Source: Streptomyces cinnamoneus (lineage in GTDB: Bacteria > Actinomycetota > Actinomycetes > Streptomycetales > Streptomycetaceae). From it: a DNA stretch of 64,000 bases. Position numbers and translations under genes: made by a program. The notes under the pieces were generated by a model. The model saw nothing but the letters and a program-made list of their open reading frames with translations. It was not told where the DNA came from and searched no databases. Of this stretch, positions 34,359 to 42,594 are shown in pieces. Location of the stretch: contig NZ_PKFQ01000001.1 of NCBI RefSeq assembly GCF_002939475.1, positions 4,957,001 through 5,021,000 of the forward strand, written 5' to 3'. Every line of letters begins with the position of its first letter. Positions within the stretch are counted from its first letter, which is position 1.

Positions 34359-35747
34359 ATGGGACAGCACTGGAAGAAGATCTGGGTCGGGTCGGCCGGC
34401 AACATGGTCGAGTGGTTCGACTGGTTCGTCTACGCCAGCTTCGCCACCTACTTCGCGGGGGCCTTCTTCCCCGCGGGCAACGACACGGCCAAGCTCATGA
34501 ACACGGCCGGCATCTTCGCCGTCGGCTTCTTCATGCGGCCCGTCGGCGGCTGGCTGCTCGGCCGCGTCGGCGACCGGCGCGGCCGCAAGGCGGCCCTCAC
34601 CCTGACCGTCACGCTGATGTCCGCGTCCGCCGTGCTCATCGCCGTCGCCCCCACCTACGCGGTGGCCGGTTACGGGGGTGCCGCGGTGCTGCTCGTCGCG
34701 CGGCTGCTCCAGGGGCTGTCGGTCGGCGGCGAGTACGCGGCCAGCGCCACCTACCTCACGGAGGCCTCCGCGCCCGGCCGCCGGGGCTTCGCCTCCAGCT
34801 TCCAGTACGTCTCCATGACGGCGGGCCAACTGCTCGGGCTGGGGCTGCTGATCCTCCTTCAGCACACCCTGTCGAGCGCCGAGCTGCACAGCTGGGGCTG
34901 GCGCGTCCCGTTCGCCGTGGGCGCGCTCGGCGCGGCCGTCATCTTCTACCTGCGGCGCAACATGCTGGAGACGGACGTCTACGAGGAGTCGGACGGAGCG
35001 GCGCGGGAGGACCGGGGCACGCTCAAGGCCCTGTTGCAGCACAAGCGTGAGGCGCTGCTGGTCATGGCGCTGACCATGGGCGGGACGGTGGCGTACTACA
35101 CCTACACCACTTATCTGACGAAGTACCTCTCCAACAGCGCGGGTCTTCCCAAGCAGACGGCCACCCTGGTCAGCTTCTGCGCGCTGCTGGTCTTCGCGTG
35201 CCTGCAGCCGTTGGCCGGCGCCCTGTCGGACCGGATCGGCCGGCGTCCCCTGCTGATCACCTTCGCGGTCGGCTCCACCTTCCTGACCGTGCCGATCATG
35301 GCGATGCTGAAGCACGCGGGCTCCTTCTGGCCGGCTCTCGGGCTGTCCCTGCTGGCGCTGGTCGTGGTCACCGGCTACACGTCGATCAACGCCTGTGTGA
35401 AGGCGGAGCTGTTCCCGACCGGCGTGCGGTCCCTGGGCGTGGCCCTGCCGTACGCGATCGCCAACGCGCTCTTCGGCGGGACGGCGGAGTACGTGGCCCT
35501 GTGGTTCAAGAAGGGCGGCCTGGAGGCGGGCTTCTCCTGGTACGTGGCGGGCTGTGCGGCCGTGTCGCTGATCGTCTACCTGACGATGCGGGAGACGCGG
35601 GACACCGACCTGACGACGGTGGGCGCGGCGGCGGGGACGGCGGGCGCAGCCGGGGCGGCCGGGGCGGACCCGGCCGGGTCCGCGCGGGACGGCCGTGCGG
35701 CGCCCGGAAAGACGTCCCAGTCACAGGACGGAGTGCCCACATCCTGA
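34359..35747 (+). CDS. MFS transporter, metabolite:H+ symporter family
   Basis: This 462-residue membrane protein has twelve predicted helices and belongs to the MHS (KgtP/ShiA-like) branch of the major facilitator superfamily. The N-terminal GNMVEWFDWFVYASFA block is diagnostic, followed by FFMRPVGGWLLGRVGDRRGRK (motif A) and LLQGLSVGGEYAASATYL. Members take up dicarboxylates, shikimate or proline/betaine with protons; the exact substrate cannot be read here. A Gly/Ala-rich cytoplasmic tail of about 40 residues ends the protein. No clear ribosome-binding site precedes the ATG. It is followed by the cimA leader region. Confidence 0.93.
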   Translation: MGQHWKKIWVGSAGNMVEWFDWFVYASFATYFAGAFFPAGNDTAKLMNTAGIFAVGFFMRPVGGWLLGRVGDRRGRKAALTLTVTLMSASAVLIAVAPTYAVAGYGGAAVLLVARLLQGLSVGGEYAASATYLTEASAPGRRGFASSFQYVSMTAGQLLGLGLLILLQHTLSSAELHSWGWRVPFAVGALGAAVIFYLRRNMLETDVYEESDGAAREDRGTLKALLQHKREALLVMALTMGGTVAYYTYTTYLTKYLSNSAGLPKQTATLVSFCALLVFACLQPLAGALSDRIGRRPLLITFAVGSTFLTVPIMAMLKHAGSFWPALGLSLLALVVVTGYTSINACVKAELFPTGVRSLGVALPYAIANALFGGTAEYVALWFKKGGLEAGFSWYVAGCAAVSLIVYLTMRETRDTDLTTVGAAAGTAGAAGAAGADPAGSARDGRAAPGKTSQSQDGVPTS

Positions 35748-35790
35748 GACCCTCCGTCATCGCGGGGCCGATCCGTGCCAGGATGCCCGC

Positions 35791-35841
35791 ATGCTCTCGC
35801 TCGCGATGATGATTCGCAGCAGGCGCGCCGGTCCGCAGTGA
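35791..35841 (+). CDS. candidate leader peptide before cimA
   Basis: A 16-codon ORF encodes MLSLAMMIRSRRAGPQ, with AGGA 8 bp before the ATG. The product has Leu, Met and Ile codons near its start. It lies 53 bp before a T-tailed hairpin (35894-35928), which in turn is about 100 bp before cimA. The layout mirrors the ilvB leader in this same window. I know of no published description of this peptide, so it is a prediction. Confidence 0.55.
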   Translation: MLSLAMMIRSRRAGPQ

Positions 35842-35893
35842 CCGCCTCGTACCACCCGTACGACGCGGCCACCGTCGTCTCAGACCCGCGCGC

Positions 35894-35928
35894 AGACCTC
35901 TCGCACCCGCGAGGGGTCTTTGCGTTTT
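35894..35928 (+). terminator. candidate attenuator terminator before cimA
   Basis: An 11-bp stem with one G-T pair (35894-35904 and 35909-35919), a four-base loop, and the tail TTTGCGTTTT. T-rich tails are rare in this genome. It could end the MHS transporter transcript or act as the attenuator of cimA after the short leader ORF. Confidence 0.6.
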
Positions 35929-36027
35929 CCGGCCCACGACGCCGGGGACGCCGGGCGAGGGATCATAGGGGGACGGTGGAACCGGTCATTCCGGTCAGAC
36001 CGAGACCCGACAGGAGTCAGATCAGCA

Positions 36028-37644
36028 ATGTCAGCAGTGACGGACGCACCCGACGCTCCCGACGACAGCTTCCATGTCTTCGACACCACCCTGCGCGACG
36101 GCGCGCAGCGCGAGGGCATCAACCTCAGCGTCGCCGACAAGCTGACCATCGCCCGGCACCTGGACGACTTCGGCGTCGGCTTCATCGAGGGCGGCTGGCC
36201 GGGGGCCAACCCCCGGGACACCGAGTTCTTCGAGCGCGCCCGGAAGGAGATCTCCTTCCGGCACGCCCAGCTCGTCGCCTTCGGCGCCACCCGCAGGGCC
36301 GGCGTACGGGCGGAGGACGACGGGCAGGTCGCCGCCCTGCTCGACTCCCAGGCCCCCGTCGTCACGATCGTCGCCAAATCCCACGACCGCCACGTCGAAC
36401 TCGCCCTGCGCACCACGCTTGAGGAGAACCTGGCCATGGTGCGCGACACCGTGCGCCATCTGCGCGCGCACGGCCGCCGCGTCTTCGTCGACTGCGAGCA
36501 CTTCTTCGACGGCTACCGCGCCAACCCCGCCTACGCCACGCAGGTCGTGCGCACCGCGCACGAGGCCGGCGCCGACGTCGTCGTCCTCTGCGACACCAAC
36601 GGCGGCATGCTCCCCGCACAGGTCGAGGCGGTCGTCCGCACGGTGCTCGCCGACACGGGCGCCCGCCTGGGCATCCACGCCCAGGACGACACCGGCTGCG
36701 CGGTGGCCAACACGCTGGCCGCCGTGGACGCGGGCGCCACGCACGTGCAGTGCACGGCGAACGGTTACGGCGAGCGCGTGGGCAACTCCAACCTCTTCCC
36801 GGTCGTGGCGGCCCTGGAGATCAAGTACGACCGCCGGGTGCTGCCGCCCGGCAAGCTGGCCGAGATGACCCGCATCTCCCACGCCATCGCCGAGGTCGTC
36901 AACCTCACGCCCTCCACGCACCAGCCGTACGTGGGGGTGTCGGCCTTCGCCCACAAGGCCGGCCTGCACGCCTCGGCGATCAAGGTCGACCCGGACCTCT
37001 ACCAGCACATCGACCCCGAGCGGGTCGGCAACACCATGCGGATGCTGGTCTCCGACATGGCCGGCCGGGCCTCCATCGAGCTGAAGGGCAAGGAACTCGG
37101 CGTCGACCTCGGCGGGGACCGGGCGCTGATCGGCCGGGTCGTGGAGCGGGTCAAGGAGCGGGAGCTCGCGGGTTACACCTACGAGGCCGCCGACGCCTCC
37201 TTCGAACTCCTGCTGCGCGCCGAGGTCGAGGGGCGCGCGCGGCGCTTCTACCGGGTGGAGTCCTGGCGGGCCATCGCCGAGGACCGCCCGGACGGTACGC
37301 ACGCCAACGAGGCGACCGTGAAGCTGTGGGCCAAGGGGGAGCGCATCGTCGCCACCGCGGAGGGCAACGGTCCGGTCAACGCGCTCGACCGCGCGCTGCG
37401 CGGGGCGCTGGAGCGCATCTACCCCCAGCTGGCCTCGCTGGAGCTGACGGACTACAAAGTCCGGATCCTGGAGGGCAGCCTGGGCACCGGGTCGATCACC
37501 CGGGTCCTGGTCTCGACGAGCGACGAGCACGGCGAGTGGTCGACCGTCGGCGTCGGGGAGAACGTCATCGCGGCGTCCTGGCAGGCGCTGGACGACGCCT
37601 ACGCCTATGGGCTGCGGCGCGCGGGCGTCGAACCGCGGGAGTGA
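36028..37644 (+). CDS. cimA: citramalate synthase
   Basis: CimA condenses pyruvate with acetyl-CoA to citramalate, giving a threonine-independent route to 2-ketobutyrate and isoleucine; LeuCD and LeuB complete it. The 538-residue protein belongs to the LeuA/homocitrate synthase family: FDTTLRDGAQREGINLSVADK near residue 20, FIEGGWPGANPRDTEFF, VVLCDTNGGMLP, HAQDDTGCAVANTLAAVDAGATHVQCTANGYGERVGNSNL (metal-binding His and Asn), and a C-terminal regulatory dimer domain (about 400-530). The EGGWPGANP pattern favours citramalate over isopropylmalate synthase. The ATG at 36028 follows AGGAG by 11 bp. It lies behind a possible leader-peptide attenuator. Confidence 0.92.
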   Translation: MSAVTDAPDAPDDSFHVFDTTLRDGAQREGINLSVADKLTIARHLDDFGVGFIEGGWPGANPRDTEFFERARKEISFRHAQLVAFGATRRAGVRAEDDGQVAALLDSQAPVVTIVAKSHDRHVELALRTTLEENLAMVRDTVRHLRAHGRRVFVDCEHFFDGYRANPAYATQVVRTAHEAGADVVVLCDTNGGMLPAQVEAVVRTVLADTGARLGIHAQDDTGCAVANTLAAVDAGATHVQCTANGYGERVGNSNLFPVVAALEIKYDRRVLPPGKLAEMTRISHAIAEVVNLTPSTHQPYVGVSAFAHKAGLHASAIKVDPDLYQHIDPERVGNTMRMLVSDMAGRASIELKGKELGVDLGGDRALIGRVVERVKERELAGYTYEAADASFELLLRAEVEGRARRFYRVESWRAIAEDRPDGTHANEATVKLWAKGERIVATAEGNGPVNALDRALRGALERIYPQLASLELTDYKVRILEGSLGTGSITRVLVSTSDEHGEWSTVGVGENVIAASWQALDDAYAYGLRRAGVEPRE

Positions 37645-37654
37645 TCCGGCCGGG

Positions 37655-38290
37655 TCAGCCGAACCGGGGACCGAGGCCCGCGCCGAGCAGGTCGTAGGCG
37701 AGGTCGGCGTCGGCATGGGCCTCGGGCAGGGCCTCGGTGACGGTCCTGCCCGAGGCCAGCTTGCGCCAGTTCTCCTGGGCGAGGCGCTGGTGGACCGTGA
37801 TGATCTGCGCGGCCGCCAGCCCCGCCGTCAGCCCGTCGCCCCCGCCCGTCTCCAGCAGGGCCCCGGCCAGCAACTCCTCGTCGCGGTCGGCGTAGCGGAC
37901 CAGGCGGGCCAGCAGGCTGGGCGTCGTGTAGAGCATGTCGTTGAAGGCCCGGACCGTGGCGTTGCCGTTGAGGCCCGTGACCGGGTCGTGGGCATCCAGG
38001 CGCTCGTGGAAGTGCGCGCGGAGGGCGGCCAGGGGGGAGTGGGCCGGCGTCCGGTCGCGCACGACGCGGGCCGCCTCCCCCTGGTGGTCGGCGATCCGGT
38101 GCAGGGCCAGGTCCTCCTTGGCCGGGAAGTAGCGGAAGAGCGTCGGCTTGGACACCTCCACCGCGGCCGCGACGTCGGCGACCGACACCTTGTCGAAACC
38201 CCGCTTGAGGAACAGCTCGATGGCGGTGTCGGAGAGCGCCTGGCGTGTGCGCTGCTTCTTGCGTTCCCGCAGTCCCGTCTCGTCGGTCAC
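37655..38290 (-). CDS. TetR family transcriptional regulator
   Basis: This 211-residue repressor has a TetR helix-turn-helix at residues about 10-57 (RKKQRTRQALSDTAIELFLKRG, then VADVAAAVEVSKPTLFRYFPAKEDL). The C-terminal domain is a generic TetR ligand fold. It is divergent from an FAD monooxygenase across 141 bp holding two small palindromes, so it probably represses that gene, and perhaps the polysaccharide lyase after it, and is released by a small aromatic or polyketide-like ligand. The ligand is unknown. The start is a GTG with AAGGTG about 6 bp upstream. It converges on cimA with a 10-bp gap. Confidence 0.9.
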   Translation of the reverse strand: MTDETGLRERKKQRTRQALSDTAIELFLKRGFDKVSVADVAAAVEVSKPTLFRYFPAKEDLALHRIADHQGEAARVVRDRTPAHSPLAALRAHFHERLDAHDPVTGLNGNATVRAFNDMLYTTPSLLARLVRYADRDEELLAGALLETGGGDGLTAGLAAAQIITVHQRLAQENWRKLASGRTVTEALPEAHADADLAYDLLGAGLGPRFG

Positions 38291-38311
38291 ACGAGCACCT
38301 TAGCACGGAAC

Positions 38312-38342
38312 AACGTTACCAAGAAACTTTTTTAACCGGGTT
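38312..38342 (+). promoter_or_regulatory. candidate TetR operator region
   Basis: The palindromes AACGTT (38312-38317) and AACCGGGTT (38334-38342) flank an AT-rich spacer with a run of Ts. The region lies between the divergent TetR and FAD monooxygenase starts. Confidence 0.4.
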
Positions 38343-38431
38343 GCTTTTCTGCTCCGCCGGGTCTTTCATGGAGGCACCGACGAAGGCCGGAAGGCTCGTC
38401 GGCGCCACTGGTGACTGACGGAGGAGATGGC

Positions 38432-39940
38432 ATGACCGACACCGCTGTGCTGATCGTGGGCGCCGGGCCGACGGGGCTCACGCTCGCCTGCACGCTCGCC
38501 CGGTCCGGGGTGGACGTCCGGATCATCGACAAGTCGTCCCGTTTCCACCAGGCTTCGCGGGGCAAGGGGCTCAACCAGCGCAGTCGTGAGCTCTTCGACG
38601 ACCTCGGCGTGGGGGAGCGGGCCGCCGCCGCCGGCACCGAGCACATCACCCTGCGCAAGTACCGCGACGGGAAGCACGTCGCCGACTCCGTCTCCTTCGC
38701 GGACCGCGTCCCCACGCCCGACACCCCCTACGCCAGCGGGCTGCTCATCCCGCAGTGGCGCACCGAGGAGATCCTGCGCGAGAAGCTCGCCGAGTACGGC
38801 GTGCACGTCGAACTCGGCTGTGAGCTGGCCGGGTTCGACCAGGACGAGGACGGGGTCACGGCCCGCCTCGCCGACGGGCGCAGCATCCGGGCCGCCTATC
38901 TCGCCGGCTGCGACGGCGGCCACAGCCCCGTCCGCAAGGCACTGGGGCTGCGCTTCGACGGGAAGACGGACGCCGAGGAGTGCATGGTCGTCGGGGACGT
39001 CAGGGCCGACGGACTCGACCCCCGCTACTGGCACCAGTGGTTCGACGAGGACGCGGCGCTGTTGCTCTGCCCCTTCCCCGGCACCGCGCACTGGCAGTTG
39101 CAGGGCATGCCCGAGCGGGACGCCGACGGCCGGCCCACCGCGCCGACGCTGGAGAGCTTCCAGCGGCTGTTCGACCGGTGCGCGCGCATACCGGGGATAC
39201 GGCTCGCGGACCCCACCTGGTTCTCCACCTACCGCGTCAACGTCCGCATGGCCGACCGCTTCCGCGTCGGCCGGGTCTTCCTCGCCGGGGACGCGGCCCA
39301 CGTCCACTCGATCGCCGGCGGCCTGGGCATGAACACCGGCGTCCAGGACGCCTTCAACCTCGGCTGGAAGCTGGCGTTCGTGGTGCGGGGCATGGCCGCC
39401 CCCGGGCTCCTGGACACCTACGAGGAAGAGCGGCTGCCCGTCGCCGCCTGGACGCTCGACCTGACCGACGAACGGCTGCGCGCGGTGGTCGAGGGCGTCC
39501 GCGAGGCGGGTGTCGGCACGGAGGCGGTGATCACGGACGACGTGACCACGCTCGGCGTCGGCTATGAGTGGAGCACGCTCTCCCACGGCGGTCCCCTGGC
39601 GGGACGCCGGGCGCCCGACGCGCCCTGCCGGGACGCCGCCACGGGCACGCCGGTGCGGCTCTTCGAGGTCTTCGCCGGCCCGCACTTCACGCTGCTGGGC
39701 TTCGGGGCGGGCGGCGCCGAGGCGCTGGAGCGGACGGGGGCGGCGCACGGGGAGGGCGTGCGGGCCCGTCTCATCGACGACCACGAGGGCCACGCCCGCG
39801 CCGCGTACGGCCTGGAGGGCGACGCCCTCGTGCTGGTACGGCCCGACAACCACGTGGCGATGAGCGTGCCGGCGGACCGGGCAGCGGACGTCGTCAGCTA
39901 TCTCCAGCGCCTGGGTGCCCCGGACCCCTCGGGGGACTGA
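38432..39940 (+). CDS. FAD-dependent aromatic monooxygenase
   Basis: This 502-residue flavoprotein is of the phenol hydroxylase/RdmE type (PheA/TfdB group). The FAD-binding GAGPTGLTLACTLARSG lies near residue 10, the DG motif CDGGHSPVRKALG near residue 165, and the second FAD motif VFLAGDAAHVHSIAGGLGMNTGVQDAFNLGWKLA near residue 285. The C-terminal domain is thioredoxin-like. Enzymes of this kind hydroxylate aromatic rings with NADPH and oxygen, either in catabolism or in polyketide tailoring; the substrate here is unknown. GGAGGAG lies 6 bp before the ATG. It is under the probable control of the divergent TetR. Confidence 0.93.
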   Translation: MTDTAVLIVGAGPTGLTLACTLARSGVDVRIIDKSSRFHQASRGKGLNQRSRELFDDLGVGERAAAAGTEHITLRKYRDGKHVADSVSFADRVPTPDTPYASGLLIPQWRTEEILREKLAEYGVHVELGCELAGFDQDEDGVTARLADGRSIRAAYLAGCDGGHSPVRKALGLRFDGKTDAEECMVVGDVRADGLDPRYWHQWFDEDAALLLCPFPGTAHWQLQGMPERDADGRPTAPTLESFQRLFDRCARIPGIRLADPTWFSTYRVNVRMADRFRVGRVFLAGDAAHVHSIAGGLGMNTGVQDAFNLGWKLAFVVRGMAAPGLLDTYEEERLPVAAWTLDLTDERLRAVVEGVREAGVGTEAVITDDVTTLGVGYEWSTLSHGGPLAGRRAPDAPCRDAATGTPVRLFEVFAGPHFTLLGFGAGGAEALERTGAAHGEGVRARLIDDHEGHARAAYGLEGDALVLVRPDNHVAMSVPADRAADVVSYLQRLGAPDPSGD

Positions 39941-40011
39941 CGGCACGGCGGGACGAGCGGTGCGGCGGGCGGCGGTTTCGGGGAGGGGAGGGAAGGGGGA
40001 GAACAACCGCC

Positions 40012-42375
40012 GTGGCCACCACTTGGACCCGCCGCACCTTCCTCACCGCCGCCGGCGCCCTGGGCGCCACCGCCACCCCGGCGGCAGCCGCCCCCGGCGA
40101 GCAGTTCCCGGCCCTGCGAAGACGCTGGCGCGACCTCCTCCTCGGCACCGGTTTCGACCCCGCCGCCGAGCCCTACGCCACCGTCCTGCGCCGCACCGGC
40201 GAGCTCGCCCGCCTCCACCGCGCCCGGATGAGCCCCGCCCCCGGCTCGCTCTGGCCCGACGCCCCCTTCGACCCGCCGGCCGGCATCACCCAGAGCTTCG
40301 CCCGCCTGTTCACCATGGCCCAGGCCCACGCCCAGCCCGGCACCGGCCTGACCGGCGACCCGGCCCTCGCCGCGGACGTCCTCGCCGGTCTCGACCACCT
40401 CCACGACCGCGTCTACCACGCGGGCGGCACCCGGTACGGCAACTGGTGGGAGTGGCAGATCGGCAGCCCCCGGCTCCTCCTCGACACCCTCACCCTCCTC
40501 CACGAGCCGGCCGGAGCGGACCGGCGCGCCCGCCTGCTCGCCGCCGTCGACCACTTCGTGCCGGATGACATGCTCGGCCCCTACACCGGCACCAGCACGG
40601 GTGCCAACCGCGTCGACCTGTGCCGCGTCGTGGCCGTGCGCGGCGCGCTCGGCGACGCCCCCGACAGGCTCGCGCTGGCCCGCGGCGCGCTCTCGCCGGT
40701 CTTCCCCCAGGTGACCCGGGGCGACGGCCTCTACGCCGACGGCTCCTTCATCCAGCACACCTGGGTCGCCTACACCGGCACGTACGGCTGTGTGCTGCTC
40801 GACGGGCTCGGCCGGCTGTTCGCCCTGCTGCGGGGATCGGACTGGGAGGTGACCGACCCCCACCGGCAGCTCGTGCACGACAGCGTCGAGCGGGCCTTCG
40901 CCCCGCTCGTGCACAACGGGCTGGTGATGGACACCGTCTCCGGGCGGGCCGTCAGCCGGGGCGTGCAGAGTGCCGACCCCGGGGCGCCGCCGCAGAGCGA
41001 CCACCGGCGCGGACACGCGGTCATCGCCGCCGTCGCCCTCCTCGCCGAGGGCGCCACCCCCGCCGAACGGACCCGCTGGCACTCGATGATCAAGGGCTGG
41101 GCGGCCCGGGACACCACCGACCCGCTGCTGACCGACCCCCAGTTCGGCGTGGCCGACCTCGCCCGGCTCGCCGCGATCGCCGCCGGGCCCGCCCCGGCCG
41201 CACCCGAGCCCGTGGGGCACCGGCTCTTTCCCGCCATGGACCGGTCCGTGCACCGGCGCCCCGGCTGGGCGGCCACCGTCGCCATGGCCTCCGACCGCAT
41301 CGCCCACTACGAGAACGGCAACGGCGAGAACCCCCGCGGCTGGCACACCGGCGCCGGCCTGCTCCTGTGGTGGGGCGCGACCTTCGGCGGCGACCAGTAC
41401 GGCGACGCCTTCTGGCCCACCGTCGACCCCTACCGGCTGCCCGGCACCACCGTCTCCGCCCGCCCGCTCGCCGACGGCGAGGGCGGCGGATGGGGCGCCC
41501 CCAAGCCCGCCGTGCGCTGGGTGGGCGGGGTCACCGACGGGGAGTACGCGGCCGTCGGCCAGCACCTCAAGGGACTCGGCTCGACGCTGGAGGCGCGCAA
41601 GTCCTGGTTCTGGGCGGCCGACGCGGTGGTCTGCCTCGGCGCCGGGATCACCTCGCGCGACGGCGCCGAGGCCTGGACGGTCGTCGACAACCGCAACCTC
41701 GGAGCGGCCGGCACCCCCCGCCTCCTCGTGGACGGCGCGCCCCAGGACGCCCACGACGGCTGGGCGCGGTCCTTCGGCCGCGCCCACTGGGCCCACCTCG
41801 CCGGCCACGGCGGCTACGTCTTCCCCGGCGGCGCCCCGCTGGAGGCGCTGCGCGAGCCGCGCACCGGATCCTGGCGCGACATCAACGCCGCGGGCTCCCC
41901 GGCGCCCCTCACCCGGCGCTACCTCACCCTCTGGCACCCCCACGGCACGGACCCCGACGACGCCGCCTACGCCCACCTCCTGATGCCCGGCGCCACCCCT
42001 CGCGCCGTGGCCGCCCGTGCCGCCGCCGCGGACTGGCTCACCGTCCTGGCCAACACCCGCCACTGCCAGGCCGTCCACCTGCCGTCCCTCGGGCTGACCG
42101 CCGCGAACTTCTGGTCGGCGGGCACGGCCGGGCCGCTCACCGTCACCGCCCCCGCCTCCGTGCTCGTGCGCCACGACGGCCGTACCGCCACCGTCCACCT
42201 CGCCGACCCCCTGCGTGCCGGCACCACCGTGGAGCTCACCTGGCACCATCGTGTGACCGATGTCACAGATCGCGACCCGTCCGTCGACGTGCTTGGCACG
42301 GGCCGGTCGCTGCGCTTGCGCGTGGCCGCGGGAAGCGCCTGCGCGACGCACGGCTGCCGGGTGAAGACCGGGTGA
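40012..42375 (+). CDS. family 8 polysaccharide lyase (hyaluronate/xanthan lyase-like)
   Basis: This 787-residue secreted enzyme has a twin-arginine signal (TRRTFLTAAGALGATATP) with cleavage near residue 28. An alpha/alpha-toroid domain carries the PL8 catalytic Asn (RYGNWWEWQIG near residue 144) and the catalytic His and Tyr in FIQHTWVAYTGTYG near residue 250. The large beta-sandwich and C-terminal sandwich domains of PL8 follow. Such enzymes cleave hyaluronan, chondroitin or xanthan by beta-elimination. The GTG at 40012 has AAGGGGG about 10 bp upstream. It follows the monooxygenase by 71 bp, but the two functions are not obviously linked. Confidence 0.92.
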   Translation: MATTWTRRTFLTAAGALGATATPAAAAPGEQFPALRRRWRDLLLGTGFDPAAEPYATVLRRTGELARLHRARMSPAPGSLWPDAPFDPPAGITQSFARLFTMAQAHAQPGTGLTGDPALAADVLAGLDHLHDRVYHAGGTRYGNWWEWQIGSPRLLLDTLTLLHEPAGADRRARLLAAVDHFVPDDMLGPYTGTSTGANRVDLCRVVAVRGALGDAPDRLALARGALSPVFPQVTRGDGLYADGSFIQHTWVAYTGTYGCVLLDGLGRLFALLRGSDWEVTDPHRQLVHDSVERAFAPLVHNGLVMDTVSGRAVSRGVQSADPGAPPQSDHRRGHAVIAAVALLAEGATPAERTRWHSMIKGWAARDTTDPLLTDPQFGVADLARLAAIAAGPAPAAPEPVGHRLFPAMDRSVHRRPGWAATVAMASDRIAHYENGNGENPRGWHTGAGLLLWWGATFGGDQYGDAFWPTVDPYRLPGTTVSARPLADGEGGGWGAPKPAVRWVGGVTDGEYAAVGQHLKGLGSTLEARKSWFWAADAVVCLGAGITSRDGAEAWTVVDNRNLGAAGTPRLLVDGAPQDAHDGWARSFGRAHWAHLAGHGGYVFPGGAPLEALREPRTGSWRDINAAGSPAPLTRRYLTLWHPHGTDPDDAAYAHLLMPGATPRAVAARAAAADWLTVLANTRHCQAVHLPSLGLTAANFWSAGTAGPLTVTAPASVLVRHDGRTATVHLADPLRAGTTVELTWHHRVTDVTDRDPSVDVLGTGRSLRLRVAAGSACATHGCRVKTG

Positions 42376-42547
42376 TCTCCGCTGGTCGCCCGGATGGCGG
42401 AGTCCGGTCAAGCCCACATGTGACGGAGGGACCGGCGGAGAATTGTGGACCCCCGACAGCGTGGGAAGGCCCCTCGAACGGACACAACTGATAAGGGGGC
42501 TGTGCAGTTCTGTCCCGCCTGCCCACCAAATCGCGCACGACGTTGTA

Positions 42548-42568
42548 CGGAACCGACATGATGTTCCG
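42548..42568 (+). promoter_or_regulatory. inverted repeat upstream of pccB
   Basis: CGGAAC and GTTCCG (42548-42553 and 42563-42568) form a perfect 6-bp inverted repeat with a 9-base spacer. It ends 26 bp before the pccB start and overlaps the place where its promoter should be. It may be an operator. The rest of this 219-bp gap shows nothing I recognise. Confidence 0.35.
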
Positions 42569-42594
42569 GAGCCCCCGCCACGTACCGTCTATCC

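Noticed and set aside
34187..35050. 287-codon plus frame starting in the repeat region
   Set aside because: It runs out of frame through the MHS transporter gene; its N-terminus is made of the low-complexity repeat.
39898..42417. 839-codon minus-strand frame opposite the polysaccharide lyase
   Set aside because: It is a shadow of the PL8 gene, which has a full signal peptide and catalytic residues.
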